A DNA stretch of 64,000 nucleotides from Aegilops tauschii subsp. strangulata (taxonomy: Eukaryota; Streptophyta; Magnoliopsida; Poales; Poaceae): the NCBI RefSeq assembly GCF_002575655.3, contig NC_053038.3, forward strand, positions 142,306,885 to 142,370,884, given 5' to 3'. Below are positions 36,311 to 48,189 of the stretch, one piece after another (the stretch's first letter is position 1; the number at the start of each line of letters is the position of its first letter). The notes under the pieces were generated by a model, which was not told the origin of the DNA, ran no database searches, and saw only the letters and a program-made list of their open reading frames with translations. The translations under genes were made by a program, and so were the position numbers.

Positions 36311-37876
36311 TGCTACCTCTTGAGCACTGTGTTGGTTTTCCCTTGAAGAGGAAAGGGTGATGCAGTAAAGTAGCGTAAGTATTCCCCTCAGTTTTTTAGA
36401 ACCAAGGTATCAATCCAGTAGGAGACCACGCTCAAGTCCCACACACCTACACAAACAAATAAGAACCTTGCAACCAATGCGATAAAGGGGTTGTCAATAC
36501 CTTCACGGCCACTTGCAAAAGTGAGATCTGATAGAGATGATAAGATAATATTTTTGGTATTTTTATGATAAAGAGTAAAAGTAAAGATTGCAAAGTAAAA
36601 TAATGACGACAGAAATAGCTAGTTGACAGGAGATTAATATGACAGAAAATAGACCCGGGGGCCATAGGTTTCACTAGTGGCTTCTCTCAAGAGCATAAGT
36701 ATTATGGTGGGTAAACGAATTACTGTCGAGCAATTGATAGAATTGAGCATAGTTATGAGAATATCTAGGTATGATCATGTATATAGGCATCACGTCCGTG
36801 ACAAGTAGACCGACTCCTTCCTGCATCTACTACTATTACTCCACACATCGACCGCTATCCAGCATGCATCTAGAGTATTAAGTTCATAAGAACGGAGTAA
36901 CGCTTTACAAGATGACATGATGTAGAGGGATAAACTCAAGCAATATGATATAAACCCCATCTTTTTATCCTCGATGGAAACAATACAATACGTGTCGTTT
37001 CCCCTACTATCACTGGGATCGAGCACCGCAAGATTGAACCCAAAGCTAAGCACTTCTCCCATTGCAAGAAAGATCAATCTAGTAGGCCAAACCAAATTGA
37101 TAATTCGAAGAGACTTGCAAAGATAACCAATCATGCATAAAAGAATTCAGAGGAGATTCAAATATTGTTCATAGATAATCTTGAGCATAAACCCACAATT
37201 CATCGGATCTCAACAAACACATCGCAAAAGAAGATTACATCGAATAGATCTCCAAGAGAATCGAGGAGAACTTTGTATTGAGATCCAAAGAGAGAGAAGA
37301 AGCCGTCTAGCTAATAACTATGGACCCGAAGGTCTGAGGTAAACTACTCACACATCATCGGAGAGGCTATGGTGTTGATGTAGAAGCCCTCCGTGATCAA
37401 TGCCCCTTCCGGCGGAGCGCCGGAAAAGGCCCCAAGATGGGATCTCATGGGCACAAAGAGTTGCGGCGGTGGAAATAGGGTTTTGGCTCCGTATCTGATG
37501 TTTCCAGGGTATATGAGTATATATAGGCGAAGGAGGTCGGTCAAGAGAGCTACGAGGGGCCCACGAGGGTGGGGGGCGCGCCTCCCTGCCTCGTGGCCTC
37601 CTTGTTGATTGCTTGACGTCCACTCCAAGTCCTCTGGATCACGTTTGTTCCGAAAATCATGTTCCCGAAGGTTTCATTCCGTTTGGACTCTGTTTGATAT
37701 CCTTTTCCTTCAAAACACTGAAATAGGCAAAAAAACAGCAATTTGGGCTGGGCCTCCGGTTAATAGGTTAGTCCCAAAAATAATATAGAAGTGTAATAAA
37801 GCCCATTAAACATCCAAAACAGAATATATAATAGCATGGAACAATCAAGAATTATAGATACGTTGGAGACGTATCA
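36311..37876 (-). repeat. 3' LTR of the Athila-like element
   Basis: 1566 bp, near-identical to 42260-43834. It differs by scattered substitutions and small indels (for example ggggcgcgcc versus ggggcaggcgcgcc). Minus orientation is set by the primer-binding site position. Confidence 0.92.
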
Positions 37877-40860
37877 AGCATCCCCAAGCTTAATTCCTGC
37901 TCGTCCTCGAGTAGGTAAATGATAAAAACAGAATTTTTGATGTGGAATGCTACCTAGCATATTCTTCAATGTAATTTTGTTTATTGTGGCATGAATGTTC
38001 AGATCCGAAAGATTTAAGATAAAAGTTTAATATTGACATAAAAATAATAATACTTCAAGCATACTAACCAAGCAATTATGTCTTCTCAAAATAACATAGC
38101 CAAAGAAAGTTCATCCCTACAAAATCATATAGTTTGGTCATGCTCCATTTTCGTCACACAAGAATGCTCTCATCATGCACAACCCCGATGACAAGCCAAT
38201 CAATTATTTCATACTTTAGTAATCTCAAAAAATTTCAACTTCACGCAATATATGAGCGTGAGCCATGGATATAGCACTATGGGTGGAATAGAATATGATG
38301 ATGGGGGTTATGTGGAGAAGACAAAAAAAAGGAGAAAGTCTCACATTGACGTGGCTAATCAATGGGCTAGGGAGATGCCCATCAATTGATGTCAATGCAA
38401 GGAGTAGGGATTGCCATGCAACAGATGCACTAGAGCTATAAATGTATGAAAGCTCAACAAAAGAAACTAAGTGGGTGTGCATCCAACTTGCTTGCTCACC
38501 AAGACCTAGGGCATTTGAGGAAGCCCATTGTTGGAATATACAAGCCAAGTTCTATAATGAAAAATTCCCACTAGTATATGAAAGTGACAAAACAAAAGAC
38601 TCTCTATCATAAAGATCATGGTGCTACTTTGAAGCACAAGTGTGGAAAAAGGATAGTAGCACTGCCCTTTTTTTCTTTGTTTTTTGGGCCTTTCCTTTTT
38701 TTGGCATTTCTCTTTTTTTATTTGGGACAATGCTCTATGAATGATGATCATCACACTTCTATTTATTTACAACTCAATGATTACAACTCGATACTAGAAC
38801 AAATTATGACTCTATATGAATGCCTCCGGTGGTGTACCGGGATGGGCAATGAATCAAGAGTGACATGTATGAAATAATATGCATGGTGGCTTTGCCACAA
38901 ATACGATGTCAACTACATGATCATGCAAGGGAATATGACAATGATGAAGCGTGTCATGATAAACGGAATGGTGGAAAGTTGCATGGCAATATATCTCGGA
39001 ATGGCTATGGAAATGCCATAATAGGTAGGTATGGTGGCTGTTTTGAGGAAGATATAAGGAGGTTTATGTGTGATAGAGCGTATCGTATCACGGGGTTTGG
39101 ATGCACCGGCGAAGTTTGCACCAACTCTCAAGGTGAGAAAGGGCAATGCACAGTACCGAAGAGGCTAGCAATGATGGAAGGGTGAGAGTGCGTATAATCC
39201 ATGGACTCAACAATAGTCATAAAGAACTCACATACTTATTGCAAAAATCTACAAGTCATCAAAAACCAAGCACTACGCGCATGCTCCTAGGGGGATAGAT
39301 TGGTAGGAAAAGACCATCGCTCGTCCCCGACCACCACTCATAAGGAGGACAATTAAAGAACACCTCATGTTTCAAATTTGTTACACAACGTTTACCATAT
39401 GTGCATGCTACGGGACTTGGAAACTTCCACACAAGTATTTCTCAAATTCACAATTACTCAACTAGCACAACTTTAATATCACTACCTCCATATCTCAAAA
39501 CAATCATCAAGCATCAAAGTTATCTTAGTATTCAACACACTTATAATAAAGTTTTTACTAATCTTGGATGCCTATCATATTAGGACTAATTTCACAATTT
39601 AAGCAAATTACCATGCTGTTTTGTAGGACTCTCAAAATAATATAAGTGAAGCATGAGAGAACAATAATTTCTATAAAACAAAACCACCACCGTGCTCTAA
39701 AAGATATAAGTGAAGCACTAGAGCAAAAACTATATAGCTCAAAAGATATAAGTGAAGCACATAGAGTATTCTAATAAATTCCGAATCATGTGTGTCTCTC
39801 TCAAAAGTGTATTCATCAAGGATGATTGTGGTAAACTAAAAAGCAAAGACTCAAATCATACAAGATGCTCCAAGCAAAACACATATCATGTGGTGAATAA
39901 AAATATAGCTCCAAGTAAAGTTACCGATGGATGAAGACGAAAGAGGGGATGCCTTCCGGGGCATCCCCAAGCTTAAGCTTTTGGTTTTCCTTGAATTTTA
40001 CCTTGGGGTGCCTTGGGCATCCCCAAGCTTAGGCTCTTGCCAATCCTTGTTCCATAATCCATCAAATCTTTACCCAAAACTTGAAAACTTCACAACACAA
40101 AACTCAACAGAAAATCTCGTGAGCTCCGTTAGCGAAAGAAAACAAAACACCACTTCAAGGTACTGTAATGAAATCATTCTTTATTTATATTGGTGTTAAA
40201 CCTACTGTATTCCAACTTCTCTATGGTTTATAAACTCTTTTACTAACCATAGACTCATCAAAATAAGCAAACAACACATGAAAAACAGAATCTGTCAAAA
40301 ACAGAACAGTCTGTAGTAATCTGTATCTAACGCAAACTTCTGTAACTCAGAAAAATCTACCAAAATAGGAAGACCTAGATAATTTGTTTATTGGTCTACT
40401 GCAATTGGAATCAATATTTTATCACGTTATGGTGATTTTTAAAAATTGTTTTCGTGAACAGAAAGTTTCTGGAATTTTCAGCAAGATCAAATAACTATCA
40501 TCCAAGAAGATCCTATAGGTTTAACTTGGCACAAACACTAATTAAAACACAAAAACAAATCTAACAAGAGGCTAGATCAAAGATTTATTACTAAACAGAA
40601 CCAAAAAGCAAGAAACAAAAATAAAATTGGGTTGCCTCCCAACAAGCGTTATCGTTTAACGCCCCTAGCTAGGCATAGAGATTTCAATGATGCTCACATG
40701 AAAGACAAGAGTTGAAGCACAAAGAGAGCATCATAAAACACGTGACAAACACATATAAGTCTAACATACTTCCTATGCATAGGCATCTTATAAGCAAACA
40801 AATTATCATAGCAAGTAAAAATTAGCATATGCAAGGAAGAAGAAAGAGACGATAGCAATC
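37877..40860 (-). other. Non-coding interior of the Athila-like element downstream of its ORF
   Basis: About 3 kb without a credible ORF. It contains a T-rich tract (38666-38722), the block gttgcctcccaacaagcg (about 40630) seen in many wheat Athila elements, and three of the four copies of the polypurine-like motif gcatccccaagctta (37878, 39961, 40018). The fourth, 41273, is inside the ORF. Confidence 0.6.
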
Positions 40861-41997
40861 TCAACATAATGACAGGTAATTTAGCAACATGAAAATTTCG
40901 CCAACCATATTTTCCTCTCTCATAATAATTACATGTGGAATCATATTCAAATTCACAATATAGCCATCACATAAAATTTTCTCTACATGATCCACATGCA
41001 TGCAAAGTTGACACTCTTCCAAAATAGTGGGAATATCATTAACTAAAGTCATGACCTCTCCAAACCCACTTTTATCAAAAATACCATAAGATTGAATATT
41101 CTCCAAATATGTGGGATCTAAAGTTGACACTCTTCCTAACCCACTTTCAATATTATTGCAAACACTATTATCAATCTCATATTCATCATGGGGCTTAAAC
41201 AAATTTTGAAGATCATAAGAAGAATCACCCCAATCATGATCATTGCAACAAGTAGTAGACATAGCAAAACTAGCATCCCCAAGCTTAGGTTTTTGCATAT
41301 TATTAGCACAATTGACATCAATAGAATTTATAATAACATCATTGCAATTAGGCTTTTCATCGAAGGAACTATCAAGTATGGGTGCAATAGCAACGATCTC
41401 ATGTTTAACATAAGGAACTATAGCAAATTCATCTTCATAAATATTGGCATCATGGCCACAAGAATAGCAAGCATCATGTTCATCAAGGGATATTTCAATC
41501 AAATCATCGGAATCATAATTATCTATAGATTCATGCATATCATTATTTTCTTCAGAAGCAACGGTCATTCTTTCAATAAATTCTTTGACATAGACATTAT
41601 GAGCATAGTTTTCATAGCAATATGTAAGTATGTTAAAATTTTCAGATTCGTAGAGAGTAATATCATACTTTTGAATCAAAGAAGCAACTTCATAAGCACC
41701 CTTAAAAGCAACAACTTCAATTTGTTCGATATCGTAGTAACTATAAACACCCTTTGCATAAGAAGATTAGATTTCATTATCATTAAACTCAAATAGGTAG
41801 GGGAGGTGTTTTTTAGGGTTCTTAGAGCAACAAGTAAAATCATAAATTTCACAAAGATTCCAAGCATAACACAGCAATCTGTTTATTTGATCCCATAAGA
41901 GTTTCCCTTTTTCAGACAAACGGTGACGCACAAAATGAGCATGCTCATCTAAAGATTTCCCATCAACTAGGCTACTTGGGGTTTCAGCACGAGCGCA
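40861..41997 (-). pseudogene. Long acidic ORF of the Athila-like element, function unknown
   Basis: The minus-strand frame runs from about 41997 to the stop at 40861, about 378 codons, broken once by a TAA (41767-41769 on +). The part after the stop, from Met 41679, is 272 codons. The upstream part has WDQINRLLCYAWNLC and FTCCSKNPKK. The downstream part is rich in D, E and N and includes CYSCGHDANIY and several C/H pairs. No gag, protease, RT, RNase H or integrase motif and no membrane segment is visible. Codons outside the single stop stay open, which is unexpected for junk this AT-rich. I do not recognise the family. It may be an element-specific protein retained in non-autonomous copies. 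Confidence 0.6.
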
Positions 41998-42231
41998 TCA
42001 GGATCGAAGATGATCCAAGTAGAACACTTTATGTGGATCCATATCAATAGATTTTTAGCAAGCAAAGATGCAAGCAAATAGAAGGCACGAGGAAACACAA
42101 ACAAAAAGACATACGGGAAGAAGTCAAAGAAAGTGGGGGAGAGGAAAACGAGAGGCAAATGGCAAATAATGTAATGCGAGGGATAAGAGTTTGTGATGGG
42201 TACTTGGTATGTCTTGACTTGGCGTAGATCT

Positions 42232-42248
42232 CCACGGCAACGGCGCCA
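42232..42248 (-). other. Primer-binding site of the Athila-like element
   Basis: Minus strand TGGCGCCGTTGCCGTGG, 11 bases inside the 5' LTR, complementary to the 3' end of plant tRNA-Asp apart from the last bases. This fixes the element's orientation. Confidence 0.75.
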
Positions 42249-42259
42249 TAAATCCTTCT

Positions 42260-43834
42260 TGCTACCTCTTGAGCACTGCGTTGGTTTTTCCCTTGAAGAG
42301 GAAAGGGTGATGCAGTGAAGTAGCGTAAGTATTTCCCTCAGTTTTTGAGAACCAAGGTATCAATCCAGTAGGAGACCACGCTCAAGTCCCACGCACCTAC
42401 ACAAACAAATAAGAACCTTGCAACCGACGTGATAAAGGGGTTGTCAATCCCTTCACGGCCACTTGCAAAAGTGAGATCTGATAGAGATGATAAGATAATA
42501 CTTTTGGTATTTTTATGATAAAGAGTAAAAGTAAAGATTGCAAAGTAAAATAAATAACGACAGAAATAGCTAGTTGACAGGAGATTAATATGATGGAAAA
42601 TAGACCCGGGGGCCATTGGTTTCACTAGTGGCTTCTCTCAAGAGCATAAGTATTATGGTGGGTAAACGAATTACTGTCGAGCAATCGATAGAATTGAGCA
42701 TAGTTATGAGAATATCTAGGTATGATCATGTATATAGGCATCACGTCCGTGACAAGTAGACCGACTCCTGCCTGCATCTACTACTATTACTCCACACATC
42801 GACCGCTATCCAGCATGCATCTAGAGTATTAAGTTCATAAGAATGGAGTAACGCTTTAAGCAAGATGACATGATGTAGAGGGATAAACTCAATCAATATG
42901 ATATAAACACCATCTTTTTATCCTCGATGGCAACAATACAATACGTGTCGTTTCCCCTACTGTCACTGGGATTGAGCACCGCAAGATTGAACCCAAAGCT
43001 AAGCACTTCTCCCATTGCAAGAAAGATCAATCTAGTAGGCCAAACCAAACTGATAATTCGAAGAGACTTGCAAAGACAACCAATCATACATAAAAGAATT
43101 CAGAGGAGATTCAAATATTGTTCATAGATAATCTTGATCATAAACCCACAATTCATCGGATCTCGACAAACACACCGCAAAAGAAGATTACATCGAATAG
43201 ATCTCCAAGAGAATCGAGGAGAACTTTGTATTGAGATCCAAAGAGAGAGAAGAAGCCATCTAGCTAATAACTATGGACCCGAAGGTCTGAGGTAAACTAC
43301 TCACACATCATCGGAGAGGCTATGTTGCTGATGTAGAAGCCCTCCGTGATCAATGCCCCCTCCGGTGGAGCGCCGGAAAAGGCCCCAAGATGGGATCTTA
43401 CGGGTACAGAGAGTTGCGGTGGTGGAAATATGGTTTTGGCTCCGTATCTGATGTTTCCAGGGTATATGAGTATATATAGGCGAAGGAGGTCGGTCAGGAG
43501 AGCTACGAGGGGCCCACGAGGGTGGGGGGCAGGCGCGCCTCCCTGCCTCGTGGCCTCCTCGTTGATTGCTTGACGTCCACTCCAAGTCCTCTGGATCATG
43601 TTTGTTCCGAAAATCATGTTCCCGAAGGTTTCATTCCGTTTGGACTCCGTTTGATATCCTTTTCCTTCGAAACACTGAAATAGGCAAAAAACAGCAATTT
43701 GGGCTGGGCCTCCGGTTAATAGGTTAGTCCCAAAAATAATATAAAAGTGTATAATAAAGCCCATCAAACATCCAAAACAGAATATATAATAGCATGGAAC
43801 AATCAAAAATTATAGATACGTTGGAGACGTATCA
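42260..43834 (-). repeat. 5' LTR of the Athila-like element
   Basis: 1575 bp. On the minus strand it starts TGATACGTCTCC at 43834. A tatatata stretch (about 43470-43477, minus strand) may be its TATA box. Short frames inside it are not genes. Confidence 0.92.
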
Positions 43835-43856
43835 ATGAACAGTGAGCGTTGTTGGG

Positions 43857-44155
43857 GGTTGGATGAACAGTTCCCGATGGGGGTTGGATGAACAGGACCC
43901 CGTGGTAGGAGAGGTCGTTGCCGGTGGATGAACAGGACCCCGATCGAGCCGGTTGGGGGTGGATGAACAGGACCCCATGGAGGGCTGGTTGAATAGTAGC
44001 CGGTGGAGGCTGGATGAACAGGAGCTGTTGGAGAAAGGAGGGAGACGCCATGGATGAACAGTAGCAGGTGGAGGCTGGAGGAGGTCGATGGTGGATGAAC
44101 AATAGCCCGTGGAGGCTGGAGGAGGTCGACGGTGGATGAACAATAGCCCGTTGAG
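43857..44155. repeat. Short direct repeats around ggatgaacag
   Basis: At least eight copies of ggatgaaca with ggacccc or atagcccgtggaggctgg following, at irregular 25-45 base spacing. Confidence 0.85.
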
Positions 44156-44450
44156 TCCCGTTTTGCGGTACGTCACACCCCTCCCGATGAACATGACCTC
44201 GTTTCGACCTTAGGAGGTTGAAGAGAAGTCCGTTTCCTCCGTTTTGCGGTATGCCACACCCCTCCCAATCATCAGGACCCTGTTTTGACCGTAGGAGGTC
44301 GAAGAGAAGTCCGTTTCCTCCGTTTTGCGGTACGCCACACCCCTCCCGATGAACAGGATCCCATTTCGACCATAGGCGGTCGAACAGAAGGCCGTTTCCT
44401 CCATTCTGCGGTACGCCAAGCCTCGTTTAGGCTGTTCCGTCCAAGCCGGT
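44156..44450. repeat. About 80-bp tandem repeat, 3-4 copies
   Basis: Unit starts ccgttttgcggtacgcc and continues acccctcccgatgaacagga and gaagagaagtccgtttcct. Copies start near 44158, 44240, 44322 and 44400 (the last partial). Confidence 0.85.
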
Positions 44451-44856
44451 TGGCTCCTGATGAACAAGGCGCATTTTGTTGCCTCCCGATGAACATGACG
44501 TAGTTTCTCCGTTCCGACCCAGCCGGTTGGCTGCCGATGAACAGGACGCCGTTGCTTCCTTCCGATGCCTCTCCATGTACACAAGCCCTGGCTGTACGTA
44601 TGCGCGGGTAGGCGTTCGGGACACCGCCCATATGTATGTACGTGGCCGTATTTACTTTCTTGCACCCTGGCTGTACGTACATGTACACGATATAGACGGG
44701 ACTGCGTTACATGCGACGTCCGTGCCTCTACTATGACATGTGCACTTCCTTACTCCACCACGGTTTTCATCGATGTAGCCTGCAGACAGACCGGTCGACC
44801 AGTATGTACGTACGCGTTCGCTACCAGACAGACAACTCTACATATGGTTCGACCGG

Positions 44857-45130
44857 GTGGGTCCCAGCTGGCAGGGAGAATAAGGAGGCAGTTCCTTGCA
44901 TGCGAAGATATAGCTGGTGGGTCCCAGCTGTCAGGGAGGATAAGGAGGCACTTCCTTGTGTGCGAAGATATAGCTGGTGGGTCCCAGCTGCCAGGGGGAG
45001 AATCATATTTTTCCCATAATATGGACGCACTTCCTTGCGTGCGAAGATGTAGCTGGTGGGTCCCAGCAGTCAAGGGGGAAACATTTTGTTGTGAAATACG
45101 GTGGCCCGTCCGGTGGGTCCCTGCTGTCAG
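44857..45130. repeat. About 60-bp tandem repeat, 4-5 copies
   Basis: Unit gtgggtcccagctgtcaggg, then ataaggaggcacttccttg and tgcgaagatatagct. The first three copies start near 44859, 44919 and 44979. Later copies carry an insertion with aatcatt and ttgcgcataata. Confidence 0.85.
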
Positions 45131-47710
45131 GTGGAGGAATCATTATTTTGCGCATAATAAGGAGGCACTTCCTTGCTGTGGCCGTGGACCCAGCTGTCAG
45201 CCTCTCCACGTATAGTCCTCTTCCGATGGAAGTCGTTCCTTGACCACATTGACCATGCCGCGCCGAGAGCCCCAAGGCGGTGGACGACAGCGAGGCCTAG
45301 GAAGGGGACGACGCGGAGCCGGGGAAGCGCGATAGTGGATGCCCACGCGGAGAGGAGTACGAGGGTTGACTGGTTCGACTGTGATGTGAGGCTGCCGTCG
45401 CCACAGAATAACAAGGGTTGTGGGTGAGTAGAGAGATGGCCTGGCCAGAGGTTGGAGTAGGGTGGGGCACTGAGGCCTGCGTGGCAGTAGAGCCGGCCAC
45501 GAGAGGCAGGAACAGGCGGCATGACCGGCGCTGGTTTGGGCGGCTGGAGCAAGAAGACCAGAGGTTGAAGAAGCACTACAGCCGTTGGATGGACATCGTA
45601 CGGTCACTGGAGCTAGAATCGTCCATATTGACTAAGTTGACAAAGCCGTCCGTCCGCATCAACTTAGTGGGCCCACAAGTCAGCCTCCCACTATGGTGGG
45701 TCCCAGATAGCAGGGGGATTATTCATTTTTGTGTACGTAATAAGGAGGCACTTCCTTACATGCGAAGATATAGCTGGTGGGTCCGAGCTGTTAGTGGGAG
45801 GAACTTTTTTTTCACGAAATACAGAGGCCCTTCCGGTGGGTCCCAGCTGTCAGGTGGAGGAATCATTATTTTGCGCATAATAAGGAGGCACTTCCTTGCG
45901 TGCGGCCGTGGACTCAGCTGCCAGCCTCTCCACGTACAGTCCTCTTCCGATGGATGTCGTTCGTTGACCATGTTGACCACGCCGCGCCGAGAGCACTAGG
46001 GCGGTGGATGACGGCGAAGCCTAAGAAGGGAATGTCACGGAGCCAGGGAAGACTCGGTAGTTGTTTCCCACGCGGAGGGGAGTACGACGGTTTACTGGTT
46101 CGTCTACCATCGCCGGAGAATAATAGGAGGTGTTGGTGAGTAGAGGGATGGCCAAGCCAGTGATGGGAGTAGGGTGGGGCGGTGAGGCCTGCGCGGCAGC
46201 ATAACAGGCCACGGGAGGAGGGAGGAGGCAGTCCCGCCGGCGCTGGTTTGAGCGGCTGGAGCAGGAAGAGCAGAGATTGAAGAAGCATGACGGTCGTTGG
46301 ATGGACATCCAACAGTAACTGCTCTCGTGTGTTGACTAAGTTGACAAGGCCTTGCGTGCGTGTCAACCTTTTTTTAGGAAAGTATATGCGTTAACCTAAT
46401 AGGCCCACAAGTCAGCCTCAAATATGTGGAAAACAACATACAACCCATCTGCCATTATTGCTAATAAATGTACATCCCATTGGCTAATTCTTAAGGATTT
46501 TTGAAGCCCGTATTCTTTTTGTTACCATTACAGCCCATATTCTGGCCACGGTTAAAAATTCAACCAAATCTTCATATTTCGGTGCGGTCCAAGCTGTTTT
46601 TAATCCCGAAATTCTGAATCACGTTCAAACTAATTTAAAATAATAAATTTATATGAATTTAAAATCCAGCATAATTTTGACCGCAAAAAAAAATTAAATT
46701 CGAACTCTCGAAATCTTAAAAAAAAGATATTTGAAACAAATTGCCGGCTTGCTGCGTTTTCAAAATTTACATCCCATTTCTTACTACTTCATTTTCTGGG
46801 TAAGCGAATACATCGCTCACCCCTTGAAATATTTGCAGCCTAGCAGGGCTCAGAAAGGAAGTAGGCCTCCGTTGGGTATTTCTTTAAAAAATGGTAGAAC
46901 TGGGCTAGCCATTTTCAGAAATGAAAAAACACAACTGGGCTCATGATGTGGTAAACATAAAATAAAACCGTGGCTAGACGGGCCACAGCCCCCGCACAGC
47001 CCCGTTGTTACTCTGATTCGTCTCCAAAACTAGTAAATAACAACGGCGTGTTCCTAAAAAAAGTAAATAACAACTGCGCGACCTGCTGGGTCCCTGGTGT
47101 CAGCCGCTCGTTGTGCAATTCTCTTGTTTATTGACTACGTTGACAATGGCGTGGGCCCCAGATGTCCAACCATTAGGAGGAACCATTTTTTGGGCTTGTA
47201 ATAACAAGGCACTTACTTGCGTACTGCCATAACCCTGGTGGGTCCCTACTATCATCCTCTCCACATACAGTCATCTCCTTATTCCTCTCGGTTGTTGACC
47301 ATGTTGACAACGGCAGACGGCGGCGCACTGCGCACGGCGAGCGAACCAAGGCGGAGGACGATGGCGAGGCCTCGGATGGAACGAACAGGAGCCATGGAAG
47401 ATGCGCCGGTCCAGTCGCAGGTGGAGGGGAGTACGGGGATTGACTGGTTCTGGTGAGGGTGCGTGCTGGGGCTAATGTCGCCGGAGAATAACATGACATG
47501 TGAGGGAATAGAGGGAGGGACTGGCCAACGTTTGAGGGTACGGTCGGGCGGCGAAGCTGCAGCCAGCCGTGGGAGGCGGGAGCAGGCAGAACCAACGTGG
47601 TGGTTTGGTTTGGGCGGCCGGAGGAAGAAGACAAGAGATAGAAGATACACGACAGATGTTGGATGTCAATCCAACGGCCGGTAGGAAGAATCGTTTGTTG
47701 ACTAGCTAGT
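45108..47710. repeat. Three diverged copies of a 500-600 bp unit
   Basis: Copies at about 45108-45650, 45834-46350 and 47095-47710 share, in order: gtgggtccc, ataaggaggcacttcctt, cctctccacgta, gttgaccatgttgac, a GA-rich stretch with gcggtggac or equivalent, cgccggagaataa, gtagagggatgg, gtttgggcggctgg and gttggatggacatc. The third copy is the most diverged and is separated by AT-rich DNA (46380-46990). Open frames across them on both strands are by-products of GC-rich repeat composition. Confidence 0.75.
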
Positions 47711-47760
47711 AAGTCGACACCACCTTGGATAGGCTTTTTCCTCGTGGGTCCCAAATGTCA

Positions 47761-48189
47761 GAATCCAAATCTGTCATGGCCATGTAGCCCTTCTTATGAA
47801 AATTTACAACCCATTTGGTGTGCTAGTTCAAAATAGGTTTATGGGTACTAGTGGGGGCTAATCACTTGGGTTCTGTAATGCATGGTGAGCTCAAGCAGCC
47901 GGCAAGAGTGATGTTATTTCCCTTGGTTGGGATTTGTTACAATATTTCTTTTTTAATTAAACAAATGGCAAGCCATTTGCCTTGTTTAAAACAAAATATG
48001 ACAGTCACAGCCGAGTTGAAACCCAGATTACAAACCGTACAAAAGCACGAGGGTTAATTGTTCATCAGGTTTAGACAAAACCCAGACTGAACATGCATGG
48101 CAATAACATCTAACCCAACCACTGTTTTTGGCAGTCACAAACAAATGGGTCAGTCTGATCCATAAAATCAACATCCTATGCCAAAAAGT
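47761..48189. other. Sequence downstream of the F-box pseudogene
   Basis: AT-rich, no ORF over 70 codons of credible content, no repeat seen. It may hold the 3' UTR of the F-box gene on the minus strand. Confidence 0.3.

Larger units (their letters stand above)
36311..43834 (-). mobile_element. Complete, gag-pol-less Athila-like gypsy retrotransposon
   Basis: Minus-strand LTRs at 42260-43834 (5') and 36311-37876 (3') begin TGATACGTCTCCAACG and end GAGGTAGCA. The 5-bp duplication ATGAA flanks it exactly (36306-36310 and 43835-43839). The primer-binding site TGGCGCCGTTGCCG (within 42232-42248) fits tRNA-Asp, as used by Athila. The 3' polypurine-like tract AAGCTTGGGGATGC abuts the 3' LTR. The 4.4 kb interior encodes no gag, protease, RT or integrase that I can find, only one long reading frame (40861-41997). 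It must have been moved by another element's proteins. Fatima or Sabrina are the likely TREP families. Confidence 0.88.
43840..47760. mobile_element. CACTA-like subterminal DNA made of nested tandem repeats
   Basis: Continuation of the sequence split by the Athila insertion. The duplicated ATGAA falls in a gatgaacag motif that recurs through 43857-44155. No transposase gene. It holds four repeat layers listed separately plus an AT-rich patch (46380-46990). The right boundary is uncertain. Attribution to CACTA rests on the left end at 35754 and on recognition of this repeat style. Confidence 0.45.

Noticed and set aside
43803..44194. Minus-strand frames with repeated CSS/HP motifs
   Set aside because: Translation of ggatgaacag repeats, not a gene.
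44565..45215. 216-codon frame in the tandem-repeat zone
   Set aside because: The peptide simply repeats WWVPAV-type units from the 60-bp repeat and has no family resemblance.
35754..47760. A complete CACTA element with a defined right end
   Set aside because: I could not find a TAGTAGTG terminus with a matching 3-bp flank, so only the left end and repeat-style DNA are claimed.
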